DNA of 64,000 nucleotides from an uncultured Rhodobacterales bacterium. Lineage in GTDB: Bacteria > Pseudomonadota > Alphaproteobacteria > Rhodobacterales > Rhodobacteraceae. Positions 8,716 through 17,271 of this stretch are shown piece after piece. Within the stretch, counting starts at the first letter, position 1, and each line of letters starts with the position of its first letter. The stretch covers positions 1 through 64,000 of the forward strand of contig CAIQOV010000027.1 of assembly GCA_903873585.1 (NCBI GenBank), written 5' to 3'. The position numbers and the translations under genes were made by a program. A model generated the notes under the pieces. It made no database searches, was not told the DNA's origin, and saw only the letters and a program-made list of their open reading frames with translations.

Positions 8716-9495
8716 ATGCCTGTAATGTCCCCCATGCTTATGGCTTATGAACAGGACTGTCAGGCATCGCGCAGCACATCGCCGAACCTTCGGGCCTGCC
8801 TAACCCAAGCCTATGAACATTTTTGCCGCGCCCCCGATCTGGCCTTTGCCAAGGTTAACCAGACGATCATTGATCTGCTTGATATCGAAGCGCAACAAGG
8901 TGAACACGCCTATCACAACCGCCACCATGTTTGCGACGTTCTGTCAGCTCTCGTGCTGCTTCTTAAGCAGACAGATATTGACGCGAAATCAAATGGGCGG
9001 TGGATAGATTGCGTGATCACAGCCGCCTTGGGCCATGATCTACACCATGACGGGCGCGGAACTATCCCCGGCGTTGATGTTGAACGCAGATCTTCATCGG
9101 CCGTTCTGGCGATTGCGAAAGACGCGGGCCTGCCCGCTGCGGAATTGGCTTTGATCGAAGGTTTGATTTTGGCAACCTATCCGCCGGTGCAACTGAACTT
9201 GCGACAGAAACTGGCCGCTCTGCCAGGCCCTGATCCAGACGAATTTCTGGCCCTTATTTTCGGTGAGGCCGATGTTCTGGCCAGTCTGACCCCTACGTTT
9301 GGCCTAACCCTGTCGGCAGCCCTAAGCGCCGAATGGCGCAAGGCCGGCCTGATCTTTCCATCTATGCCAGACGAAGATGCCGGCCGCGAAAAATTTCTGG
9401 GATGTTACCGGCTTTTAACCTCATCGGCCAAACGATTGGGTGTGGATTTGATGGTCATGGATCAACTGCAAAATTTACAAAGGAACGCATCGTGA
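8716..9495 (+). CDS. PDEase_I-like cyclic nucleotide phosphodiesterase
   Basis: The 259-residue protein carries the metal-binding pattern of class I 3',5'-cyclic nucleotide phosphodiesterases, better known from eukaryotes. It has AYHNRHHVCDV (Tyr66-His67-Asn68, His71, Asp74) and GHDLHHDGRG (His107-Asp108, His111, Gly113), followed by a late conserved Asp in FGEADVLASL. Only the Asn of the usual HDxxHxGxxN signature is replaced (Thr116). No signal peptide or other domain is evident, so it should be cytoplasmic. It lies between the receptor and cheA and overlaps cheA by four bases, in an operon that also holds an adenylate cyclase. I infer that it removes the cAMP made by that cyclase. An unrelated HD hydrolase activity remains possible. 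Confidence 0.7.
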   Translation: MPVMSPMLMAYEQDCQASRSTSPNLRACLTQAYEHFCRAPDLAFAKVNQTIIDLLDIEAQQGEHAYHNRHHVCDVLSALVLLLKQTDIDAKSNGRWIDCVITAALGHDLHHDGRGTIPGVDVERRSSSAVLAIAKDAGLPAAELALIEGLILATYPPVQLNLRQKLAALPGPDPDEFLALIFGEADVLASLTPTFGLTLSAALSAEWRKAGLIFPSMPDEDAGREKFLGCYRLLTSSAKRLGVDLMVMDQLQNLQRNAS

Positions 9496-11729
9496 GCGTC
9501 GTCATGCTTTCTAATGCCGCCCAAATCAGATCGGTGTTGCAGGCGTTGGCGCTTGAAATCGCCTTGGTCGAGCCTGGAACCGATGGCGGTTTAGCAGAGA
9601 TCGAACAGTTGTTCGATGCACTGGTGAACCTGCTGCCGCCCGGAAGTGCCAACGAATTTGCCGCCATGGTCGAGGCGGGACATAAAATCGTCGCCAGCCT
9701 GTTGGACCGAAATACGACTTGGGATCAAAAGACGATCGAAGAGTTCAGCTTTTGGTTCGCTTCAATTGATCAAGCGGCACAGGATCTTGTTCTGATCGAA
9801 GCCAATCTTGAACGCACGCAGACCCCTTCCGCAAGTGTTGAAGCGCAAGATACCCCCGAGGTTGACGAAGTGCCTCTGGTGCTTGCAGTGCAATCTGACC
9901 GCGAATTGCTGGCTGAGTTTTGCAACGAAGGTCGCGACCTGCTGTTGGACATAGAAAACGGCGTTTTGGTTCTGGAAGACGACCCCGCGCAACGCGATAC
10001 GCTCAACTCGGTGTTTCGGGCCTTTCATACCTTTAAAGGGGGGGCTGGTTTTCTGGGATTGGTTCCGATCAAGAACCTTGCGCATGAACTTGAATCGCTG
10101 CTTGATGCGATAAGGCAGAACAAAATCGCCGTCAGTCGCGGCGTGATTGATTTAATCCTAGAAGGCGGCGATCGTCTGCGTCAGTTTGTAGACCTGATCA
10201 CCCGTGAACTTGCAACGCCGTCAAAACAACCACTTGTCGTGCCCACCTCGCGCCTTATCACCCGCGTGGTTGCCTGTTTGGCCGGCGACACATTTGAACA
10301 GCCTGACCAAACAGTGGACGAAATGCGCCCGATCATGGCGCCCACGCCAGAGGTCATCCTCTCCCCCATTGTGCCGATTTCGGAACCGGTCGTTCAACCT
10401 GTTGTGACACCTATTATTTCCCCTGCGCCCAGCAAGCCCGCCGCCGAACCCAAAAGCCCCACGCCTGCCGCGGCCCCAAATCGGCCGAGTTCCGAAAATG
10501 GCGAAGCTGCCGCCGCCATCCGCATCACGATTGAAAAGCTTGACACATTGGTGGACTTGGTGGCCGAATTGGTGATTGCCCAAGCCATGGTGGTGCAAAA
10601 CCCCGAGTTGTCGGACCTAGGCGATCACAACCTTTCGCGCGATATTTTGGTATTACAGCGCATTACCAAAGACCTTCAACACAACGCCATGTCGCTGCGT
10701 ATGGTGCCAATTCGGGGGGCCTTTCAGAAAATTACCCGTCTGGTGCGTGACCTCGCCGCTTCACAAGACAAGCAAATCCAACTGCTTATCCAAGGCGAAG
10801 AAACCGAGATCGACCGCAATATCGTCGGTGAGTTGAGTGATCCTTTGATCCATATGGTGCGGAATTCCTGCGATCATGGCATCGAAACTCCGCAAGAACG
10901 TCTCGCCGCCGGCAAGCCCGCTATGGGAACAATCCGGCTGTCAGCCTTTCATCAGGGCGGCGGTATCGTTGTTAAAATCTCGGATGATGGCAAGGGATTG
11001 GACCCAGAGCGCATCTATAAAAAGGCGGTCGAACGCGGCATGGTCGAAGACGGCGTGCAATTAAGCAAAGAAGAGATCTTCGATTTCATCTTCGCCCCAG
11101 GCTTTTCAACTGCCGCCGTAGTCACCGATCTGTCAGGGCGCGGGGTCGGCATGGATGTGGTGCGAGGCAACATCTCAAAACTGCGTGGCCGCATCGAGGT
11201 AAACTCAGAGATAGGTGTTGGGACAACATTTACCATCTTTCTACCCCTCACTTTGGCCATCATCGACGGTATGGTGGTCGGCGTTGGCGACAATCGGTAC
11301 GTCATCCCGACATTGGCGGTTCGCGAATCATTTCGACCGACCCCAGACATGATTTCAACGGTCCTTGATCACGGCAAACTGGTGCGCAAGCGCAATCAAC
11401 TGATCCCGCTTATTCATTTAGGCGATCTGCTGGGCATTCCCTATCGTCATTCCGACGCCGCCGAGGCCATTGTTATATTGGTGGAAGCCGGTACAACTCA
11501 GCGCTGCATTGTTGTGGATTCTCTTATCGGCAAAAGCGAAATTGTGATCAAAGACTTGGGGCCAGCGTTCGAAGCACAAACGGCCATGTCCGGTGCGGCG
11601 ATTATGGGCGACGGGCGCGTGGCCCTAATTCTGGATGTGGACGCCATAGTCAGCCAATCGCAATCGGGCCACCGCAGTGCTAATACCGTCCACCGGAAGG
11701 AATCCGGCGAAACACCCCCGGTCACCTGA
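9492..11729 (+). CDS. cheA: Chemotaxis histidine kinase CheA
   Basis: With a GTG start at 9492 (overlapping the previous stop as GTGA, and preceded by AAAGGAACG) the protein has 745 residues; ATG 9504 is an alternative. Domains in order are an unassigned N-terminal helical stretch (about 1-110), an HPt domain with the phospho-accepting His179 in AFHTFKGGAGFLG, and a Pro-rich linker (about 285-400). Then come the dimerisation helices, a kinase ATP-binding domain with HMVRNSCDHGIE and DLSGRGVGMDVV, and a C-terminal CheW-like domain. The linker lacks an obvious P2 CheY-binding domain. Its phosphoryl acceptors in this cluster are the CheB receiver and the receiver of the cyclase. Confidence 0.93.
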   Translation: MSVVMLSNAAQIRSVLQALALEIALVEPGTDGGLAEIEQLFDALVNLLPPGSANEFAAMVEAGHKIVASLLDRNTTWDQKTIEEFSFWFASIDQAAQDLVLIEANLERTQTPSASVEAQDTPEVDEVPLVLAVQSDRELLAEFCNEGRDLLLDIENGVLVLEDDPAQRDTLNSVFRAFHTFKGGAGFLGLVPIKNLAHELESLLDAIRQNKIAVSRGVIDLILEGGDRLRQFVDLITRELATPSKQPLVVPTSRLITRVVACLAGDTFEQPDQTVDEMRPIMAPTPEVILSPIVPISEPVVQPVVTPIISPAPSKPAAEPKSPTPAAAPNRPSSENGEAAAAIRITIEKLDTLVDLVAELVIAQAMVVQNPELSDLGDHNLSRDILVLQRITKDLQHNAMSLRMVPIRGAFQKITRLVRDLAASQDKQIQLLIQGEETEIDRNIVGELSDPLIHMVRNSCDHGIETPQERLAAGKPAMGTIRLSAFHQGGGIVVKISDDGKGLDPERIYKKAVERGMVEDGVQLSKEEIFDFIFAPGFSTAAVVTDLSGRGVGMDVVRGNISKLRGRIEVNSEIGVGTTFTIFLPLTLAIIDGMVVGVGDNRYVIPTLAVRESFRPTPDMISTVLDHGKLVRKRNQLIPLIHLGDLLGIPYRHSDAAEAIVILVEAGTTQRCIVVDSLIGKSEIVIKDLGPAFEAQTAMSGAAIMGDGRVALILDVDAIVSQSQSGHRSANTVHRKESGETPPVT

Positions 11730-11730
11730 T

Positions 11731-12567
11731 ATGTCTCTCGATGAAATTTCGGATACGACCTACAAGCAAATTGTGGGGATCGTTTATCGCAACAGCCGCA
11801 TCAATCTTGGCGCAGAGCGGCACAATCTTGTTGTCGGGCGCCTTGCAAAACGTTGTCGGGAATTGCGACTGCCAACTTTTGAAACCTATTGCCAGTTGCT
11901 AAACTCTGGCAACGGCAAGCCAGAACTCACAACGCTCATTGACTTGATCTCAACCAACCACACCCATTTCTTTCGCGAGGAGCATCATTTCGATTTTATC
12001 ACAAACACTGTTCTGCCAGAATTCAAAGCCAATCCACGCAACAATGTGGAAACCTTCCGGTGTTGGTCTGCAGCAGCCTCCTCCGGCGAAGAGGCATATT
12101 CCTTGGCTATTACACTAGAGGAGTACGCACGCCGCTTCGGGCGATTGTCGTGGCGTATGCAGGCAACCGATATTTCTTCACGCGTGATTGAAGACGCGAA
12201 AGACGGCATCTATGAAACAAGCAAGCTAAGGCTTCCCAGTCCCGCATTGCACGACATCTACTTTCAAAAAGGTATCGGCGAGTCTGAAGGGTTAAGCCGA
12301 GTTCGGGGTGCACAAAAAGAAAAGATTTCGTTTTATCAGGCCAATCTGTTTCAGGAAAATCTGCCCTTCAAGGGTGAAATGCACCTGATTTTCTGTCGCA
12401 ATGTCATGATCTATTTTGATAATGCCTCTCAGCAATTGCTTGTTACCAAGTTGATCAACCACCTTCTTCCGGGCGGCTACCTGATTTTCGGAACTTCGGA
12501 AAGTCTTATGGGCATTAATCATACCCTACGATCGTTGGGGCGCAGCATCTATAAACGGGAAAAATAG
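11731..12567 (+). CDS. cheR: Chemoreceptor methyltransferase CheR
   Basis: The 278-residue enzyme methylates receptor glutamates using S-adenosylmethionine. The N-terminal helical domain includes RINLGAERHNLVVGRLAKR. The catalytic domain has NHTHFFREEHHFDF, the SAM-binding RCWSAAASSGEEAYSLAI, and IFCRNVMIYFD with GGYLIFGTSESL. I chose ATG 11731, one base after the cheA stop; a longer frame from 11677 would overlap cheA. The presence of CheR and CheB shows that this cluster can adapt, which separates it from simple one-receptor switches. Confidence 0.95.
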   Translation: MSLDEISDTTYKQIVGIVYRNSRINLGAERHNLVVGRLAKRCRELRLPTFETYCQLLNSGNGKPELTTLIDLISTNHTHFFREEHHFDFITNTVLPEFKANPRNNVETFRCWSAAASSGEEAYSLAITLEEYARRFGRLSWRMQATDISSRVIEDAKDGIYETSKLRLPSPALHDIYFQKGIGESEGLSRVRGAQKEKISFYQANLFQENLPFKGEMHLIFCRNVMIYFDNASQQLLVTKLINHLLPGGYLIFGTSESLMGINHTLRSLGRSIYKREK

Positions 12568-12568
12568 C

Positions 12569-13642
12569 GTGACAGACAAGATCAAGGTCTTCATCATCGA
12601 CGACTCGGCTTTGGTCCGCCGCGCGATCAGCGATGCGTTGCAAAAAGACCCGGCCTTTGAAGTTGTCGGCGTGGCCCATGACCCGCTGATTGCAATGGAA
12701 AAACTGCCTAAACTTAATCCTGATGTCATAACGCTTGACATGGAAATGCCACGTATGGATGGCCTGACTTACCTGAAGCAATTAAAAGCCGAAGGTTCAA
12801 CCATTCCGGTTGTAATTATAAGTTCGCTTACGCAGCATGGATCACAATTGGCCGTTCAAGCAATGGAAGCGGGTGCGGCGGACGTGTTGGCAAAGCCCAA
12901 CGGTAGTATGGACATCGGCAATTTGGCGTCAAAACTGGCCTATCATCTTAAGGCTGCGGCTTTAAGCCGATCAAGAGCCAACCGCCGACCGCAACAAATC
13001 CCCGCATCGAGCCCTGTTCTCGTAGCTGCTGCAAAGCCACTCGCTACCAACCCAAGAACCGCCGACCGTCGTGTCATTGTCATCGGGGCCTCGACCGGCG
13101 GGGTTGAAGCGCTGAGGTCCGTATTGCCACGCCTTCCGGCAGGACTGCCCCCGATACTGGTTGTGCAGCATATTCCAGCCGTTTTTTCGGCAGCCGTGGC
13201 CCAGCGAATTAACGAACTTGCGCCATATACCGTTCGCGAGGCCGTCGATGGTGAACGCTTGACCCATGGCCTTTGCTTAATAGCACCCGGAGATTACCAT
13301 CTTTCGATCCTTCAACGCCCAGAAGGCTATATCACGCGCTTAACCCAAACACCGCCGATCAATTTCTGTCGCCCTGCGGTTGATGTTTTATTCCGCTCTG
13401 CAGCGACTGCAGCAGGCGGAAAATGTCTTGCCGTTCTGCTCACAGGAATGGGAAGCGACGGAGCAGTCGGAATGCAGGCCATAAAACGGGCAGGCGGCAT
13501 AACGCTAGCCGAACATGAGGACAGTTGCGTCGTTTACGGAATGCCCCGCGCTGCCGTAGCACTCGGGGCGGTCGACCACTCAATTCTGCTTGATCAGATG
13601 CCGGCCGCCATCTCCCGAAGCCTTGCAAATATGTCCTTTTAA
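12569..13642 (+). CDS. cheB: Chemotaxis methylesterase/glutamine deamidase CheB
   Basis: The 357-residue response regulator opens with a receiver domain (FIIDDSALVRR; phospho-acceptor Asp57 in ITLDMEMPRMDG). It ends in a methylesterase domain with the catalytic Ser175 in VIGASTGG, His201 in VVQHIP, and the late GMGSDGAVGM loop with the third catalytic residue. A Pro/Ala-rich linker joins them (about 135-165). The start is GTG, one base after the cheR stop. It removes receptor methyl groups when phosphorylated by CheA. Confidence 0.95.
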   Translation: MTDKIKVFIIDDSALVRRAISDALQKDPAFEVVGVAHDPLIAMEKLPKLNPDVITLDMEMPRMDGLTYLKQLKAEGSTIPVVIISSLTQHGSQLAVQAMEAGAADVLAKPNGSMDIGNLASKLAYHLKAAALSRSRANRRPQQIPASSPVLVAAAKPLATNPRTADRRVIVIGASTGGVEALRSVLPRLPAGLPPILVVQHIPAVFSAAVAQRINELAPYTVREAVDGERLTHGLCLIAPGDYHLSILQRPEGYITRLTQTPPINFCRPAVDVLFRSAATAAGGKCLAVLLTGMGSDGAVGMQAIKRAGGITLAEHEDSCVVYGMPRAAVALGAVDHSILLDQMPAAISRSLANMSF

Positions 13643-13674
13643 CCAAGAACGCAAAACAATTGGAAACACCCGCT

Positions 13675-14847
13675 ATGAGCAATATTGAAGCGCTGAAGAT
13701 CCTAAGAACTGACGTGGCTACGGTAGATCTTGACCAATTGAGCGCCGCCTCTGCAGCCGAACGCAGTCTTTCGTCATCGCATATCCTTGTGGTCGATGAC
13801 AGCAGTCTGATGCGCATGGGCTTGACGCGGTCGCTGAAGTCTCTCGGATTTGAAAACGTTATCGGTGCTTCGAATGGGAAAGAAGCGCTGGAAAAAATCC
13901 GCGGTGGTGATTTTGACCTTATTCTTCTGGATATTGAAATGCCGGAAATGACCGGATTGCAGGTCTTAGAGGTGCTTAGAGCCGATCAGATGACAGAGGT
14001 TCCCGTTATTGTTATTTCTGGCGGATCAGATGCAGAAGACGCCATCCGCTGTATTGAAATGGGTGCCGAAGATTATCTGCCAAAATCGTTCAACCCCGTT
14101 CTGTTACGGGCACGGGTAACGAACTCGTTGCACAAAAAGCGCCTGCGCGATCATGACAAGATCATGCTGGAAACTATCCGCCAGCAACACGCCATCGTTT
14201 CGCATGAAAAAGAGGTCAGTGAAAATCTTTTGCTGAACATTCTGCCGCGCGAAATTTCCACGCGGCTTAAATCGGGTGAAGAACTGATTGCCGATGCCCA
14301 TGCCGAAGTGACGATCTTATTTGCTGATCTGTCGGGTTTTACCGCTTTGTCGCGAACCATGACAGCAAGCCGACTGGTTGAAATCTTGAACTCAATCTTT
14401 TGTGAGTTTGACCGGATTATGCAACGTTTCGGCGTAGAGAAAATCAAGACGATTGGCGACTGCTATATGGTGGTTTCGGGATTACCCCTCGCCCGGCCCG
14501 ATCATGCTTCAGTTTTGGTAACGGTGGCGTTTGAGATGATCAAGGCGCTTGATTTTGTCAACGCGACTTATGGAACGGAGCTAAAAATGCGCATCGGCTT
14601 GAACACCGGAAACGTGGTTGCGGGCGTGATCGGATTGCGGAAATTCACTTATGACCTTTGGGGAGACGCGGTGAACGTTGCAAGCCGGATGGAATCGACA
14701 GGTGCGGTCGGTCGCGTACATGTTTCTGAATTCACAGCCAAATTGCTGCCGCCTGAGTATGCGTTAGAGAACCGGGGCGTTGTGGATGTCAAAGGTGTCG
14801 GCCAGATGTCGACTTTTTTCGTCAACACTTGTTCAACCGTCGCGTGA
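13675..14847 (+). CDS. Receiver-adenylate cyclase fusion (class III)
   Basis: The 390-residue protein joins a CheY-like receiver (about residues 35-150; ILVVDDSSLMRMG, phospho-acceptor Asp86 in LLDIEMPEMTG, LPKSF) through a helical linker with HEKEVSENLLLNILP to a class III nucleotide cyclase. Catalytic residues are complete: metal-binding Asp218 (FADLSGFTALS) and Asp262 (KTIGDCYMVVSG), plus Asn334 and Arg338 (AVNVASRMES). The purine-selecting pair is Lys258 and Asp327 (YDLWG), which marks ATP, not GTP, as the substrate. I chose ATG 13675 over an in-frame TTG at 13660. It follows cheB by 32 bases and is the only non-CheB response regulator in the cluster, so it is the likely output of CheA. 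A soluble cytoplasmic homodimer is expected. Confidence 0.88.
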   Translation: MSNIEALKILRTDVATVDLDQLSAASAAERSLSSSHILVVDDSSLMRMGLTRSLKSLGFENVIGASNGKEALEKIRGGDFDLILLDIEMPEMTGLQVLEVLRADQMTEVPVIVISGGSDAEDAIRCIEMGAEDYLPKSFNPVLLRARVTNSLHKKRLRDHDKIMLETIRQQHAIVSHEKEVSENLLLNILPREISTRLKSGEELIADAHAEVTILFADLSGFTALSRTMTASRLVEILNSIFCEFDRIMQRFGVEKIKTIGDCYMVVSGLPLARPDHASVLVTVAFEMIKALDFVNATYGTELKMRIGLNTGNVVAGVIGLRKFTYDLWGDAVNVASRMESTGAVGRVHVSEFTAKLLPPEYALENRGVVDVKGVGQMSTFFVNTCSTVA

Positions 14848-14915
14848 CTGTTACACGTCGGCGACATTAGCACAACTCTGTAGGTCGGCGTCGAACCTCG
14901 AAATCTGGGCAGATC

Positions 14916-17120
14916 GTGAATTACCCAACTAAGATTAAAACGCTCTCACGAGCGGTGGCATTTGCACTTATTTCCGGCACCAAGGAAATAAGTGATACTT
15001 TGGCTATGGCTGCCTTGCTTTTTTCAGGCGGTCTGGCGCAGGGTTACCCGCTTGCGGCGATGCTGTTTTTGAGTGGAACGATCATTATCCGCGCCTCTAT
15101 TGGCTTTCTTAGCACCGTACCGCATGCCGTCGGCAGCCCGGATCACAAGACAGGTATGTCAATTATCGCGGGCCTGCTGGGTGGAATTGTGGTAATGACC
15201 CAGAACCCAGAAGCAGGCATAGCAACGTCGTTGGCAGTCTGCGGCGCAACCAGTATCCTGACCGGCTTTGTATTTTCCATGGTCGGCATTTTTCGGCTGG
15301 CTCATTTCGCACGCCTGTTGCCCTATCCGGTATTGGGTGGGTTCTTGGCGGGCTCTGGTTGGCTATTAGCACGCGGCGGGCTTTTGATGGCGCTGCGGGC
15401 CGAACATGATAAACATGTTACGGATGCTTGGCATTTATTTACCTTGATGAGCGACCCGCGCAGATTGGCTGTTGTTCTACCCGCACTGTTGCTCGCAGTT
15501 TTAATGTTTTTTGTTGTCAGAAAAAAGGCAAGTGCCGCGCCGATTGTTATTTTGGGTGCGATTGTTTTTTTCTATCTAGCAATACAAATCTCCGGAACCG
15601 GCATTGACGCGGCGCGGAGATTCGGATGGCTGCCCGCTCCATTTATTGGCAGTTCTGCAGTTCGACCCAATCTGGAAATTATAAGTCTCATTGATTGGAT
15701 TTTTGTTCTTAAAGCCTTGCCTCTTATGTTTTTTGCTGCGGCCCTAAGCACTGTCAGCATGCTGTTAAACATAAGCAGTCTTTCCTTGCGACTTCGTGCG
15801 GATGTGAATGTAAACCGCGAAATGATCACCGCCGGTTTTACGAATATTTTGATCGGAAGTTTTGGCGGAATGGCGGCCTATGTAAGTGTAAGCTCAACCT
15901 CTTTGGCCTACCGGCTCGGTGTGGACCGGAAAGTTGCTGCCCTATCAGCCATTGCATTATTAATGTTGGCCGTTGCATTCGCGGGCCCTGTGACATCTGC
16001 TGCGCCTATTTTCTTGACGGCAGGCATGGTGATTTATGCCGGTATAGATTTCTTGGTTGAGTGGATCATTGCAAGTAGGCGCAGGCTGCCATTTTTGGAT
16101 TGGATGCTGATTTTAGCAATTTTCGCAGTAATTGTATTCTTTGGTATCTTGCCCGGCATTTTGGTGGGTATACTGCTTTCGGTTGTTCTATTTGTGGTCA
16201 ATTACGCCCGCATTCCAGTGATACGAACTTTCGGCAACATCAAGGATTGGCGCAGTCACGTGGATCGCTCTCCAGAGGAAAGCGCAAGTCTTGGGACGCT
16301 CGGCGGGGCTTGTGAAATCATCAGCCTGCAAGGTTATCTTTTCTTTGCAACAGCAGAAATGATTGTCGAGCATGTTCGCAAACGTTTGAAAAACGAACAA
16401 TCTGGTCCGTTGAAGTTTCTGGTCCTAGATTTTAGCCACGTGGGCGGTTGCGATTTGGCCGCGATTGTTGCCTTTGCGAATATCATCAACATCGCTTCGA
16501 AGAACGGCTTCTTTTTGCTGTTTTCAGGTATGACAGAGGATGTCCGCACACTATTTGACCGATCCGGAATGATCTTTGTAAACTCTGAGATCGTTTCAGT
16601 CTTTGCAGATGTCGACCATGCTATCGAGTTTTGCGAAGAGGCTATGCTGGCTGACGGGGCTTTTGAAACCGTTGGCACCAACGTCGACGCGTTGTCTTTT
16701 CTGGTGCAGAAAATAGGCAACCACGCAGACCTGTCCGCCGTATTGGATAAATTTCGGACGGTTCATCTCACCCGGGGTGACTATCTTATCCGCAAAGGCG
16801 AAGCGGCAGATGATGTCTTTATCATTCTGTCCGGTCGGGTTCATGTTCAAATTGATCTTCCCAATGGCCGCACGCTGCGTTTGCGCACGATGACACCGGG
16901 TGCGATTGTTGGTGACATTGCCCTTTATACTGGTCAACGGCGCTCGGCAGATGTTGTCATAGAGGAAGACACAACAGTTTTATGTCTTTCAGCGGCGGAC
17001 CTTGCAGAAATAGAGCAGTCTTACGGCAATCTAGCGGCTGCCATCCACAGAATTTTTGCGCGCACCTTGGCTGAAAAATTGGTTCTGGCAAATAACACGA
17101 TCCGTCTCGCACAACGTTAG
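14916..17120 (+). CDS. SulP-family anion transporter with STAS and cyclic-nucleotide-binding domains
   Basis: The 734-residue protein starts with GTG. Residues about 15-430 hold 10-12 hydrophobic segments of a SulP/SLC26-type transporter (SGGLAQGYPLAAML, GMSIIAGLLGGIV, FGGMAAYVSVSSTSLAYR). A STAS domain follows (about 440-545; FLVLDFSHVGGCD). A complete cNMP-binding domain closes the protein from about residue 605, with the phosphate-binding cassette GDIALYTGQRRSADVV at 662-677, including the Arg and small residues used to hold the cyclic phosphate. In standard cassettes the second residue is Glu; here it is Asp. Placed right after an adenylate cyclase, it is a natural cAMP-controlled effector. 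The anion is unknown. Confidence 0.85.
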   Translation: MNYPTKIKTLSRAVAFALISGTKEISDTLAMAALLFSGGLAQGYPLAAMLFLSGTIIIRASIGFLSTVPHAVGSPDHKTGMSIIAGLLGGIVVMTQNPEAGIATSLAVCGATSILTGFVFSMVGIFRLAHFARLLPYPVLGGFLAGSGWLLARGGLLMALRAEHDKHVTDAWHLFTLMSDPRRLAVVLPALLLAVLMFFVVRKKASAAPIVILGAIVFFYLAIQISGTGIDAARRFGWLPAPFIGSSAVRPNLEIISLIDWIFVLKALPLMFFAAALSTVSMLLNISSLSLRLRADVNVNREMITAGFTNILIGSFGGMAAYVSVSSTSLAYRLGVDRKVAALSAIALLMLAVAFAGPVTSAAPIFLTAGMVIYAGIDFLVEWIIASRRRLPFLDWMLILAIFAVIVFFGILPGILVGILLSVVLFVVNYARIPVIRTFGNIKDWRSHVDRSPEESASLGTLGGACEIISLQGYLFFATAEMIVEHVRKRLKNEQSGPLKFLVLDFSHVGGCDLAAIVAFANIINIASKNGFFLLFSGMTEDVRTLFDRSGMIFVNSEIVSVFADVDHAIEFCEEAMLADGAFETVGTNVDALSFLVQKIGNHADLSAVLDKFRTVHLTRGDYLIRKGEAADDVFIILSGRVHVQIDLPNGRTLRLRTMTPGAIVGDIALYTGQRRSADVVIEEDTTVLCLSAADLAEIEQSYGNLAAAIHRIFARTLAEKLVLANNTIRLAQR

Positions 17121-17271
17121 GGTCAAGGGGCACGCAATCGACCCTACCAGTACCAATCGGTTCGCGGTCTGCTGATGGCCCATGGCGTCATCCAATCATC
17201 ACACGCGCATCATGGGATTGTCATGGCCTGTGGCTAGGGGTGACCCATCACCAACCCAAGGGACATCAACG

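Noticed and set aside
6609-17120. A flagellar motility chemotaxis operon
   Set aside because: No cheY, cheD, cheZ or fli/flg/mot genes are present, and the response regulator carries a cyclase output domain.
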